Source: Prochlorococcus sp. AG-355-I04 (GTDB lineage Bacteria; Cyanobacteriota; Cyanobacteriia; PCC-6307; Cyanobiaceae). From it: a stretch of DNA of 64,000 nt. The notes below the pieces were generated by a model, which was not told where the DNA came from, searched no databases, and worked only from the letters and a program-made list of their open reading frames with translations. The translations under genes and the position numbers were made by a program. The stretch spans positions 62,001 through 126,000 of the forward strand of contig QCDL01000002.1 in assembly GCA_003280915.1 (NCBI GenBank), read 5' to 3'. Positions 1 through 8,502 of this stretch are shown here, piece by piece (the first letter of the stretch is position 1; every line of letters starts with the position of its first letter).

Positions 1-984
1 AATCTAGTTTTGGAAGATGCACTAGCAATAAGTAATCAAGTACCAACAGTTAAAAAGGTTGCTCCTCAAATCTCTGCTAACGAAATAGTCCAATCAAATT
101 CTAAAAGTTTAAATATATCAATTGCTGGAGTTACTCCTGAATTTCTTGAAGTAAGAAGCTTTGAAGTAGATAAAGGAAGATTTTTATCAAAAAGTGATGT
201 TAATAGTGCAAGAAGTTATGTTGTAATAGGTCCTGATCTTAAAGACGAATTTTTTAAAGATAAATCTTCATCACTAGGAAAAAAAATCAGAATCAAAGAC
301 CATACTTATGAAATTATCGGAATATTAAAACCAAAAGGTGCCGTATTTGGAAGTAATCAAGACAAAAATGCCTATATCCCATTAACCACCATGGTCAATA
401 GAATTACAGGGAAGGACCCGACATATGGAGTAAGTTTAAGCTTTATTAGTGTTGAAGCAATAAATAAAAATGCGACTAGTGCCGCTAAATTTCAGATTAC
501 TAACTTATTAAGGCAAAGACATAAAATAATCAGAGATGATGACTTTGCTGTTAGATCTCAAGAAGATGCATTGAATATAGTAACCAACATAACAAGTGGA
601 CTAACATTTTTATTGGCTGGTATTGGGGCAGTATCTTTGGTAGTTGGAGGCATAGGAATAATGAATATTATGCTCGTTTCTGTAAGCGAAAGGACTGAAG
701 AGATTGGACTTAGAAAAGCAATAGGAGCTAAACAGTCAGATATATTAATTCAATTTTTGATTGAGGCATTGATTTTATCTACAATTGGAGGATTAATTGG
801 AACAACAACTGGATTATCAGGAGTTTTTCTTTTATCTCTGATAACACCACTTCCTGCATCAGTAGGAATTACAACTACTTTTTCCACTATGATCATTTCA
901 GGATCAATAGGTTTAATCTTTGGCGTTTTACCTGCAAAAAGAGCTTCTAAATTAGATCCAATTGTTGCATTGAGAAGTTTATAA
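1..984 (+). CDS. ABC transporter permease, MacB/FtsX family (5' truncated)
   Basis: The reading frame is open from base 1, so the TTG at base 10 is probably not the true start and the N-terminus (with the first membrane helix) lies outside the window. What remains has a soluble extracytoplasmic domain (about residues 1-190), then three hydrophobic segments. The stretch 'GGIGIMNIMLVSVSERTEEIG' region, including 'RTEEIGLRKAIGA', is the hallmark of MacB/FtsX permeases, which couple to a LolD-like ATPase to move lipoproteins or peptides across the envelope. Its ATPase partner would be upstream, outside the window. Substrate is unknown. The family call is strong. Confidence 0.88.
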   Translation, partial: NLVLEDALAISNQVPTVKKVAPQISANEIVQSNSKSLNISIAGVTPEFLEVRSFEVDKGRFLSKSDVNSARSYVVIGPDLKDEFFKDKSSSLGKKIRIKDHTYEIIGILKPKGAVFGSNQDKNAYIPLTTMVNRITGKDPTYGVSLSFISVEAINKNATSAAKFQITNLLRQRHKIIRDDDFAVRSQEDALNIVTNITSGLTFLLAGIGAVSLVVGGIGIMNIMLVSVSERTEEIGLRKAIGAKQSDILIQFLIEALILSTIGGLIGTTTGLSGVFLLSLITPLPASVGITTTFSTMIISGSIGLIFGVLPAKRASKLDPIVALRSL

Positions 985-999
985 ATAGAATTTATAATA

Positions 1000-1569
1000 A
1001 TGCTCAATTTTTATAAATTAATTGAGATACTGGTGAGTCTTCAATTAATAGTTATAACATCTATGTTACGTGTTTATATTCCACTACCTTTTATCTATAA
1101 ATCTAGTAATAACTTTGAGTTGCCTATCACATGGCAAATTCCGACCATAATTTTATTAACACTTATATTCCATAAAAAAGTTGTTTTCAGAGCATTTTCT
1201 ATATATATAATTTTGGGGTTATTTATACTTCCTGTCTTTCACCAAGGAGGTTCATTAGGTTATTTGCTCACTCCAAATTTTGGTTATTTATTAGGTTTAT
1301 ATCCATTAATCAAAATAATTGATAATTTAAATATTCGAAATAAAATAAACGTTGGGAACTTTTTAAAAAACGGATTTATAGCAATAGGAGCTATGCATTT
1401 AACTGGAATGTTTTACAACATTATTCAAATTATATTCTACAGTCAATACAATTTATTTTTATATAATTTAGGTAAATACTCATTAGGTAAAATTGGATTT
1501 CATTTTTTAATGCTATTTCCACTTTTATTACTTATTAAACCTATAGAACGTTTAAAACGTAGCAAATAA
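1000..1569 (+). CDS. BioY-like membrane protein (putative biotin/ECF transporter S component)
   Basis: This 189-residue protein has about five or six hydrophobic segments and the 'HQGGSLGYLLTPNFGYLLG' type loop typical of BioY proteins, which bind biotin in the membrane and can work with an energy-coupling-factor ATPase module. No EcfA/EcfT genes are visible nearby. It starts 15 nt after the permease gene and its stop overlaps the lspA start by one base (TAATG), so the three genes look co-transcribed. Biotin as the actual substrate is an inference from the family. Confidence 0.75.
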   Translation: MLNFYKLIEILVSLQLIVITSMLRVYIPLPFIYKSSNNFELPITWQIPTIILLTLIFHKKVVFRAFSIYIILGLFILPVFHQGGSLGYLLTPNFGYLLGLYPLIKIIDNLNIRNKINVGNFLKNGFIAIGAMHLTGMFYNIIQIIFYSQYNLFLYNLGKYSLGKIGFHFLMLFPLLLLIKPIERLKRSK

Positions 1570-2027
1570 TGATTATTAATATAAAAACAAAATTATATTT
1601 TGTATCTTTAAGTATTTTTATTGTTCTAATAGATCAATTTATGAAATATTTAATTTTTTATAATACAAAATTATTTATTAACAAAGATTTTCTTTTATTT
1701 AAATTAGACTTTGTAAAAAATTACGGAGCAGCATTTAACATATTTAGTGGTAGTAGATTATTTTTATCTTTAATAAGTATTTTTTTTTCTATATTACTTA
1801 TTTATTTGATATTTAGAAAGAATACTTTAAACTCAATCGATTTATACTCTTATAGCTTTATTCTTGGAGGAACTTTTGGTAATGGTATAGATAGGATATA
1901 TAGAGGTTTTGTAGTTGATTTTATAAATTTAAATATTATAAATTTTCCAGTATTTAATATTGCTGATATATCTATTAATATTGGTTTCATTATTTTACTG
2001 TACAACATTTTTAAAAATCATCGATAA
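1569..2027 (+). CDS. lspA: Lipoprotein signal peptidase (signal peptidase II)
   Basis: LspA is the inner-membrane aspartyl protease that removes the signal peptide of prolipoproteins. The 152-residue sequence has four hydrophobic segments, the 'KNYGAAFNIF' motif, 'GGTFGNGIDRI', and the two blocks holding the catalytic aspartates, 'VVDFINL' and 'FNIADISI'. Length is normal for the family. It overlaps the BioY-like gene by one base and is followed one base later by the GTPase gene. UrtA in this window carries a lipobox and is a likely substrate. Confidence 0.93.
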   Translation: MIINIKTKLYFVSLSIFIVLIDQFMKYLIFYNTKLFINKDFLLFKLDFVKNYGAAFNIFSGSRLFLSLISIFFSILLIYLIFRKNTLNSIDLYSYSFILGGTFGNGIDRIYRGFVVDFINLNIINFPVFNIADISINIGFIILLYNIFKNHR

Positions 2028-2028
2028 A

Positions 2029-3528
2029 ATGAATTACTTGAAATTAAAGTATTTAAAGTATGTAGTACTGATATTATTTCCTTATATTTTATTTTCCATA
2101 TTTGTAAGAATAGTAAATATTTATACTCTTTTATTTTTAATTATAATTATTTATACTTTTTATATTATTGATAAAAAATTATTTAAAAAAATAGTTTATA
2201 AAGTTATTTATAAAAATAAAAAAAATACACTTTCATTTAAAAATACATATGGTGCTGCGAAGATAAGTTTGGAAGGAGTCGAGAAAATTAACAAAAAAAT
2301 TAGCGATAAAGTAAAAGCTGAATTGTTAAATTACCAAAAAAATAAACTAGAGTCCCAATTAAAAACAGGAGATTATAAAGTTACTCTTTTTGGAGCAGGT
2401 TCCTCTGGAAAAACTTCTATAGCAAGATCATTATTGAAAAATATTGTCGGACAAACCTCAGCAAAAATAGGTACAACAAAGCAAATTGATAGTTATAAAA
2501 TTCGTATACCAATTTTAAAAAGAAACATTAATATAGTTGATACTCCAGGTTTATTTGAACCATCTAAATTAGGAGAAGAAAGAGAAAAAGCAACAATCAT
2601 ACAAGCATCAAATTCTGACTTAGTTCTTTTTGTGTTAGATCAGGATATAAATAAATATGAAAACTATTTAATTAAAGAATTATTAAAATTAAGAAAAAAA
2701 ATAATAATAGTTCTAAATAAATGTGATTTGAGGTCTAGATATGAAAATAACCTTATCAAAGAAAATATAATTTCTATAACATCCGCTAGAAAAAATAAAA
2801 TTTCAGTCGTTCAAACAATTGCAGTCCCGCAAAAATCTCCCTATACAAAATCAGATTCTTTAAATTTAGTCCCAGAGGTAGGAGGTTTATTTAGAGAAAT
2901 AATTGAAACCCTCGATAATAATGGTGAAGAGTTATTGGCGGATAATATTCTTTTTCGCTCAAATAAGTTAGGTATTAAAAGTAAAAATTTCGTACAAGAA
3001 CAAAGATATTTAATGTCAAATAAAGTGATTAATAAATATATTTGGATAACAGGAGGTGTAATACTAGTTAATCCACTACCAGCTGTTGATTTTCTTACTA
3101 CTACCTCCGTAAACCTTCAAATGATAATGGAGTTATCAAAAATATATGAAATAAAGCTTACAAAAAAAGATGCAAAAGATTTGGCGACTTCATTGCTAAG
3201 TGCATTGGCTAAACAAGGAATACTAAAAGGGGGTCTCGCCATTCTTTCTCCTGTTTTAGCTACAAGCTTGACTAAAATAATATTATCTAAATCTATTCAA
3301 TCAGTTACAGCAGGCTGGTTAATTAGAATAGTAGGACTAAGTTTGATTGAATATTTTAAAAATGGTCAAGATTGGGGAGATGGAGGAATTCAAGAAGTAG
3401 TAGATAAGATCTATAGAATAAGTAAAAGAGAGGATATGTTAAATAATTTCGTAAAAGAAGCTATTTCAAAAATTGAAATGAAAAAATATTTAAAATCAAA
3501 TAAAAGTTTGCCTCCATTTACTAATTAA
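2029..3528 (+). CDS. Membrane-associated GTPase with C-terminal DUF697-like domain
   Basis: The track ORF begins at 1960 inside lspA. The ATG at 2029, one base after the lspA stop, is the better start (499 residues). Residues 1-50 are hydrophobic. A Ras-like/Era-type G domain follows with P-loop 'GAGSSGKTS', a T-rich switch I, G3 'DTPG', G4 'NKCD' and G5 'TSAR'. The C-terminal third has the hydrophobic alanine/leucine-rich segments ('NPLPAVDFLTT', 'LSALAKQGILKGG') typical of DUF697. Cyanobacterial relatives are annotated only as GTP-binding proteins. The role is unknown, but membrane attachment is likely. The gene ends convergent with, and overlaps by 3 bases, a small minus-strand ORF. Confidence 0.85.
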   Translation: MNYLKLKYLKYVVLILFPYILFSIFVRIVNIYTLLFLIIIIYTFYIIDKKLFKKIVYKVIYKNKKNTLSFKNTYGAAKISLEGVEKINKKISDKVKAELLNYQKNKLESQLKTGDYKVTLFGAGSSGKTSIARSLLKNIVGQTSAKIGTTKQIDSYKIRIPILKRNINIVDTPGLFEPSKLGEEREKATIIQASNSDLVLFVLDQDINKYENYLIKELLKLRKKIIIVLNKCDLRSRYENNLIKENIISITSARKNKISVVQTIAVPQKSPYTKSDSLNLVPEVGGLFREIIETLDNNGEELLADNILFRSNKLGIKSKNFVQEQRYLMSNKVINKYIWITGGVILVNPLPAVDFLTTTSVNLQMIMELSKIYEIKLTKKDAKDLATSLLSALAKQGILKGGLAILSPVLATSLTKIILSKSIQSVTAGWLIRIVGLSLIEYFKNGQDWGDGGIQEVVDKIYRISKREDMLNNFVKEAISKIEMKKYLKSNKSLPPFTN

Positions 3529-3652
3529 TATTGGATAATTGATCATTTAGATAAGTTCTGAAATCAAAGATAGTTATTAATAGTAAATAAGCAATGCAAA
3601 TAGCTATAGAGATAAACCCTGTTACTATTGCAATAATTTTTGGTCTTCCCAT
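3521..3652 (-). CDS. Small one-helix membrane protein (43 aa), not in ORF track
   Basis: Reading the minus strand gives ATG at 3652 and TAG at 3521, a 43-residue protein beginning MGRPKIIAIVTG. A basic N-terminus is followed by one about 20-residue hydrophobic segment and a polar tail ending DQLSNIN. It sits 9 bases downstream of the PLP decarboxylase stop on the same strand and overlaps the end of the GTPase gene, so it is probably translated from the decarboxylase mRNA. No family was recognised. Support is the clean start, the hydrophobicity pattern and the tight spacing. Confidence 0.6.
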   Translation of the reverse strand: MGRPKIIAIVTGFISIAICIAYLLLITIFDFRTYLNDQLSNIN

Positions 3653-3661
3653 AATAATTAG

Positions 3662-5047
3662 TTAATCATCTAGAAGTCTCAAAAGTTCTTCAATATCAGA
3701 ATCCTTTGTATTGTAATTTCCCATGACAACCCGTAAAAAATATTTACCTTTAAATTTTGGTCTAGAAAGCATAAAATTATTTTTAATTAGTTCATTTACT
3801 TTAGTTTGAGTCCATGTATCAGAGTCTTTTGGCTCAAGTTTATTTGGTAAGAATGAAACAATATGAAGAGGACCTGAATATATATCAAACTTATTTTTAC
3901 TAATATTTTTTACAAAAAAATCTTTTCTTTTAATTGATGACTTTAATATATTTTCTATTCCTTTGAGACCTAAAAAACGTAACCCAAGCCATAGTTTGAT
4001 AACCTCCGCAGGTCTAGAACCTTGTATGCCTATTTCTCCTCTGTTTATAATATTTTCTTTAGATGATATGTATGGTAGTCCTGTATTAAATGTATTTTCT
4101 AAAGTACTCATATTTGAAACCAATAACAAAGATGAAGTCTTTGTAATGCCAATAATTTTTTGTGGATTTATAGTTATCGAATTAGCCTGATTAATATTAT
4201 TTAGACCTTCTATTGGAATAGAAGTTATAGCAAAAATCCCTCCAATTGAACCATCAATATGTAACCATATGTTTCTTTGTTTACAGATTTCACTTATTTC
4301 TTTAATAGGATCAATGGCTCCTCTTACAGTTGTCCCAAGGGTGGCAACAATAGCAAATATTTTTTTATTTTCTATTGAACATTTATCTATAGAGTTATTC
4401 AGATCGTTTAAATCCATTCGACCTTGATTATCAGTTTTAATCCTTATAAGATTCCTAGTATCAAGACCCATTACTCTTATACATTTAACGAACGAAGAAT
4501 GAGCATCTTCACTAACAAGTAATACAGAATTGGGATCTGAACCTAATCCAGCATTATTTCTAGCTGCAATAAGTGCATTCAGATTACTTAATGTACCTCC
4601 GCTAGCAGCTATACCTCCTGAGAAATCATTAAACCCTATTTTCTTGGCAAACCATTTGCATAATGATTCCTCAAGCAAAGTTACACTTGGCGATAACTCG
4701 TAAGCGAGAAGATTATTATTTAAACCCGCAGCAATTAAATCTCCCAAAATAGAAAAAATTAAAGGTGGGGGATCAAGGTGAGCTAGTGAGCCAGGATGAA
4801 CGGGATTAAATGAATTATTCAAAAGAGATTCAATATCTGAAAACAAATCTTCCTCAGAGTTACCATCATCTGCAGGCATAATACAATTAAAACTCTCATC
4901 AAAAGGTAAAGGACCATTTTTATCAGCTTTAGAGAACCAGTCACAAAGAGTTCGACTTGCTCTGTTCAGAAGAGTAATCAATTTGTCATTAGTCCCTAAA
5001 TTTGAGGGGAAATATATATCTTTATTATTAATTAAATCTTCAGCCAT
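3662..5047 (-). CDS. Pyridoxal-phosphate-dependent group II amino acid decarboxylase-like protein
   Basis: The 461-residue sequence has the fold-type I decarboxylase order: 'NSFNPVHPGSLAHLDPP' near residue 80, 'GGIAASGGTLSNLNAL' near 145, the cofactor-stacking His in 'EDAHSSFVK', the 'HIDGSIGG' aspartate, and a Schiff-base lysine in 'INPQKIIG'. Glutamate, aromatic-amino-acid and L-2,4-diaminobutyrate decarboxylases share this layout. In most of them the residue before the lysine is His, Ala or Cys, while here it is Gln. The substrate cannot be read from the sequence. It is divergent from tadA and is followed by a 43-aa membrane protein. Confidence 0.85.
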   Translation of the reverse strand: MAEDLINNKDIYFPSNLGTNDKLITLLNRASRTLCDWFSKADKNGPLPFDESFNCIMPADDGNSEEDLFSDIESLLNNSFNPVHPGSLAHLDPPPLIFSILGDLIAAGLNNNLLAYELSPSVTLLEESLCKWFAKKIGFNDFSGGIAASGGTLSNLNALIAARNNAGLGSDPNSVLLVSEDAHSSFVKCIRVMGLDTRNLIRIKTDNQGRMDLNDLNNSIDKCSIENKKIFAIVATLGTTVRGAIDPIKEISEICKQRNIWLHIDGSIGGIFAITSIPIEGLNNINQANSITINPQKIIGITKTSSLLLVSNMSTLENTFNTGLPYISSKENIINRGEIGIQGSRPAEVIKLWLGLRFLGLKGIENILKSSIKRKDFFVKNISKNKFDIYSGPLHIVSFLPNKLEPKDSDTWTQTKVNELIKNNFMLSRPKFKGKYFLRVVMGNYNTKDSDIEELLRLLDD

Positions 5048-5090
5048 CAGATAAGATATCTATTAATAATTCTATTCTCAATCTTGGTAA

Positions 5091-5606
5091 ATGAGATATA
5101 TTTTTGAAAATGGAAATAGTAATGAAGAACAACAAAAAAAAACAAATAATTCAAAATACACTTCGTGGATGAATTCAATATTAAGAAGATCCGAAGAAAT
5201 TGGAAAAGTTGAGCTACCAATCTGTTCAATAATTTTAGATGAGAGAGGAAGATGTATTGGGAGAGGGGTTAACAAGAGAAATATAAATAAAGACCCATTA
5301 GGTCATGCTGAGATAATGGCACTAAGGCAGGCATCTCTAATAAAAAATGATTGGAGATTTAATGAATGTATTATTATCACAAATTTAGAACCATGTACCA
5401 TGTGTGCCTCAGCACTTATTCAAGCAAGGATGGGTAAAGTTGTTTTTGGTGCCTACGATAAGAAAAGAGGGGGATTGGGCGGCTCAATTGACTTATCAAA
5501 GCATAAAAGTTCTCATCACAAAATGGAAATCGTGGGAGGTATTTTAGAAGACGAATGCAGTAAAATTTTACAATTATGGTTTAAAAAGTTGAGGATTCAA
5601 AAATAG
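5091..5606 (+). CDS. tadA: tRNA-specific adenosine deaminase
   Basis: TadA converts A34 to inosine in tRNA-Arg(ACG), an essential wobble modification. The 171-residue protein shows the zinc site 'HAE' (residues 72-74) and 'PCTMC' (101-105), followed by the family-specific 'ARMGKVVFGAYDKKRGG'. The catalytic base is the Glu of HAE. An N-terminal extension of about 25 polar residues precedes the core, so the true start could be a little downstream. The gene overlaps the 3' end of the convergent aminotransferase by 26 bases. Confidence 0.93.
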   Translation: MRYIFENGNSNEEQQKKTNNSKYTSWMNSILRRSEEIGKVELPICSIILDERGRCIGRGVNKRNINKDPLGHAEIMALRQASLIKNDWRFNECIIITNLEPCTMCASALIQARMGKVVFGAYDKKRGGLGGSIDLSKHKSSHHKMEIVGGILEDECSKILQLWFKKLRIQK

Positions 5607-6765
5607 AATATTTTTTTAACTCAGTATCAAATAGGTTTAATAATCTGTCGACATTCTCATCACTTGAGTTATAGCCCATTAATCCTATACGCCATACCTT
5701 ACCAGACAATTCTCCAAGTCCATTTCCTATTTCTATTCCAAATTTTCTTAAAAGATGATTTCTAAAACCATCTCCATCGACTGCAGGGGGGATCTTAACT
5801 GTTGTAAGAGTTGGCAATCGATAATCCTCTGATACATGTAATTCCATTCCTAGACTTTCTAAACCTTTCCAAAGTTTCTTAGCATTAGAAATATGCCTAT
5901 ACCAAACATTCTCTAAACCTTCATTAGCAATTAATCGTAAACCTTCTCGAATAGCAAAATTCATATTTACAGGGGCAGTATGATGGTAAACGCGATCAGA
6001 ACCCCAATATTTATTTAAAAGAGATAAATCTAAATACCAGTTAGGTACTTTTGTTTTTCTTGAACTTAGTTTTTCTTCAGCTCTTTTATTCATCGTAAAA
6101 GGGCTTAATCCTGGGGGACAACTTAAACCTTTTTGACTACAACTGTATGCTAGATCAATTTTCCATTCGTCAACCAATAGTTCTAGAGCTCCAAGAGAAG
6201 TAACTGCATCAACTAAAAACAAGCAGTTATTTTTTCTACATACATCCCCAATACCATCAAGAGGTTGTAAAACACCACTTGATGTTTCAGCATGGACAAT
6301 AGCAAAAATTGCTGGTTTTTTAGTTTCTATTTCATACTTGATTTCTTCAAAAGAAAAGGATTCACCCCAAGGTCTTTCAATAACAGATACATCTGCCTTA
6401 TATCTTGTTGCCATATCAACAAGTCTGTCTCCAAAATATCCTTTTTTAGCGATGAGAATTTTTTCTCCTTCCTCTATAAAATTAGCTATTGATGCTTCCA
6501 TAGCTGCACTTCCAGTACCACTCATTGGAAGAGTCAGACGATTATTACATTGCCAGGTATATCTCAGAAGTTGTTGAACATCAGACATCAATGAAATATA
6601 GGCTTCATCTAAGTGCCCAATAGGATTCAAAGAAAGAGCGCTTAAGACTTCTGGATGTGCGTTTGAAGGACCAGGACCTAATAAAAGTCTAGAGGGAACA
6701 TAAGTCTTTGAGAAATGAGATAAATTCTCTTCATTTAAAGCCGAAATAAGTTTTGCTTCTGTCAA
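5581..6765 (-). CDS. Class V aminotransferase (serine-pyruvate / alanine-glyoxylate type)
   Basis: This 394-residue PLP enzyme begins with 'RLLLGPGPSNAHPEVLSAL', carries 'PMSGTGSAAMEASIANF' in the phosphate-binding region, the cofactor Asp in 'LVDAVTSLG', and the Schiff-base lysine in 'SCSQKGLSCPPG'. These are typical of the alanine-glyoxylate/serine-glyoxylate aminotransferase branch. In cyanobacteria the enzyme likely serves photorespiratory glyoxylate-to-glycine conversion. Old annotations call such proteins 'soluble hydrogenase small subunit', which the motifs do not support. Exact donor and acceptor are inferred from the family. Confidence 0.88.
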   Translation of the reverse strand: MTEAKLISALNEENLSHFSKTYVPSRLLLGPGPSNAHPEVLSALSLNPIGHLDEAYISLMSDVQQLLRYTWQCNNRLTLPMSGTGSAAMEASIANFIEEGEKILIAKKGYFGDRLVDMATRYKADVSVIERPWGESFSFEEIKYEIETKKPAIFAIVHAETSSGVLQPLDGIGDVCRKNNCLFLVDAVTSLGALELLVDEWKIDLAYSCSQKGLSCPPGLSPFTMNKRAEEKLSSRKTKVPNWYLDLSLLNKYWGSDRVYHHTAPVNMNFAIREGLRLIANEGLENVWYRHISNAKKLWKGLESLGMELHVSEDYRLPTLTTVKIPPAVDGDGFRNHLLRKFGIEIGNGLGELSGKVWRIGLMGYNSSDENVDRLLNLFDTELKKYSIFESSTF

Positions 6766-6915
6766 AGCATTACATTCAATTACTTTTAAATTAATCTAAT
6801 ATCTCCACATAAGCGATATTTATTTAAAGAAATTAATTCAATTTAAATATTTAGGTAAACAATTATTAAACTTATGACTTGAAACACTAAAAGAAGACAT
6901 CAAGTCTTAAAAAAA

Positions 6916-6957
6916 GTTACCGTTGATACATAATAAGAATCATCAAGTTATTAATTT
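6916..6957 (+). promoter_or_regulatory. NtcA-activated promoter of glnA
   Basis: GTT-ACCGTTGA-TAC (6916-6929) fits the NtcA pattern GTA-N8-TAC with one change, still GT-N10-AC. Exactly 22 bases later comes TAATTT (6952-6957), a TAN3T -10 box. That is the class II NtcA-activated arrangement, with the activator replacing a -35 box. The glnA ATG follows at 6979. The same layout precedes urtA. Activation by NtcA is inferred from the motif. Confidence 0.75.
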
Positions 6958-6978
6958 CATATAAGGTATTAAAAAATT

Positions 6979-8400
6979 ATGTCTAAATCTCCTCAAGATG
7001 TTTTAAGTCAAATTAAAGACGAAGGAATTGAACTCATCGATTTAAAATTCACTGATATTCATGGAAAATGGCAACATCTAACTCTTACATCAGACATGAT
7101 AGAGGAGGATTCTTTTACAGAAGGTTTGGCATTTGATGGCTCTTCAATAAGAGGTTGGAAAGCAATTAATGCCTCAGATATGTCAATGGTGCCGGATGCA
7201 AGTACAGCTTGGATAGATCCTTTTTATAAACATAAAACATTAAGTATGATTTGCTCTATTCAAGAGCCAAGAAGCGGGGAACCTTATGATAGATGTCCAA
7301 GAGCTTTAGCTCAAAAGGCATTAAAATATCTAGACTCGACTGGTATAGCAGATACTGCATTTTTTGGACCAGAACCAGAATTCTTCTTATTTGATGACGT
7401 GAGATACGACTCTAAAGAAGGAGGTTGTTTTTATAGTGTAGATACTATTGAAGCTCCATGGAATACAGGGAGAATTGAAGAAGGGGGAAACCTAGGATAC
7501 AAAATACAATATAAAGAAGGATATTTTCCAGTAGCTCCAAATGATACTGCGCAAGACATCAGATCTGAGATGCTTCTTCTTATGGGTGAATTAGGTATCC
7601 CCACTGAAAAACATCACCATGAAGTTGCTGGTGCTGGCCAACACGAGCTTGGAATGAAATTTGATTCGTTAATAAATGCTGCTGATAATGTTATGACTTA
7701 TAAATACGTTGTCAGAAATGTTGCAAAAAAATATGGAAAAACAGCAACATTTATGCCCAAACCTGTTTTTAATGACAACGGAACAGGAATGCATGTTCAC
7801 CAAAGTTTATGGAAGAGTGGGCAGCCACTATTCTTTGGTGAAGGATCATATGCAAATTTATCTCAAACAGCAAGATGGTACATCGGAGGCATACTTAAAC
7901 ATGCACCATCATTCTTAGCATTTACTAACCCAACCACTAATAGTTATAAACGGTTGGTTCCGGGATTCGAAGCACCTGTAAATCTAGTTTATTCTGAGGG
8001 TAATAGATCAGCTGCGGTAAGAATACCTTTAACAGGACCAAGCCCCAAAGCTAAAAGATTAGAATTCAGATCAGGTGACGCACTCGCTAATCCTTACTTA
8101 GCATTCTCTGTAATGATGCTTGCTGGTATTGATGGAATTAAAAATCAAATTGATCCTGGTGATGGAGTAGATGTTGATTTATTTGAACTTCCAGCTGATG
8201 AACTTGCAAAAATTGATACAGTACCTTCATCTCTAAATGACTCACTTAATGCGTTAAAAGCTGATAAGGATTATCTATTAGCTGGAGGAGTATTTACTGA
8301 AGATTTTATTGATAACTTTATCGATATAAAATACGAAGAGGTACAACAACTAAGACAAAGGCCTCATCCACATGAATTCTTCATGTATTACGATGCATAA
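6979..8400 (+). CDS. glnA: Glutamine synthetase type I
   Basis: GlnA joins ammonium to glutamate with ATP and is the entry point for nitrogen from urea, ammonium or nitrate. The 473-residue sequence is full length for GSI and shows 'FDGSSIRGW' (beta-grasp), '[10 protein letters not shown]' (metal site), '[12 protein letters not shown]', '[11 protein letters not shown]', '[13 protein letters not shown]' and 'NRSAAVRIP'. Near the C-terminus the segment aligned with the enterobacterial adenylylation site NLYDLP reads 'DLFELP', so the modified tyrosine is a phenylalanine here. It is preceded by an NtcA-type promoter and followed by an intrinsic terminator, so it is probably monocistronic. Confidence 0.98.
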   Translation: MSKSPQDVLSQIKDEGIELIDLKFTDIHGKWQHLTLTSDMIEEDSFTEGLAFDGSSIRGWKAINASDMSMVPDASTAWIDPFYKHKTLSMICSIQEPRSGEPYDRCPRALAQKALKYLDSTGIADTAFFGPEPEFFLFDDVRYDSKEGGCFYSVDTIEAPWNTGRIEEGGNLGYKIQYKEGYFPVAPNDTAQDIRSEMLLLMGELGIPTEKHHHEVAGAGQHELGMKFDSLINAADNVMTYKYVVRNVAKKYGKTATFMPKPVFNDNGTGMHVHQSLWKSGQPLFFGEGSYANLSQTARWYIGGILKHAPSFLAFTNPTTNSYKRLVPGFEAPVNLVYSEGNRSAAVRIPLTGPSPKAKRLEFRSGDALANPYLAFSVMMLAGIDGIKNQIDPGDGVDVDLFELPADELAKIDTVPSSLNDSLNALKADKDYLLAGGVFTEDFIDNFIDIKYEEVQQLRQRPHPHEFFMYYDA

Positions 8401-8427
8401 ATAAAAGAAAACAATAGTTTAAATTAA

Positions 8428-8474
8428 TCAATTTGAGAAATATCACAAAATATTCTCAAATTGATTTTTTTTTT
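8428..8474 (+). terminator. Rho-independent terminator after glnA
   Basis: TCAATTTGAGAA (8428-8439) pairs perfectly with TTCTCAAATTGA (8453-8464) across a 13-base loop, and is followed at once by ten T residues (8465-8474). It lies 28 bases past the glnA stop. It also argues that the next gene starts at the ATG at 8503 rather than at the track start inside the terminator. Confidence 0.9.
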
Positions 8475-8502
8475 GTTGGAATATAAATATATAAATCGAA
8501 AA

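Noticed and set aside
1960-2028. Upstream extension of the GTPase ORF
   Set aside because: It lies within lspA in another frame; the ATG at 2029 fits the lspA stop better.
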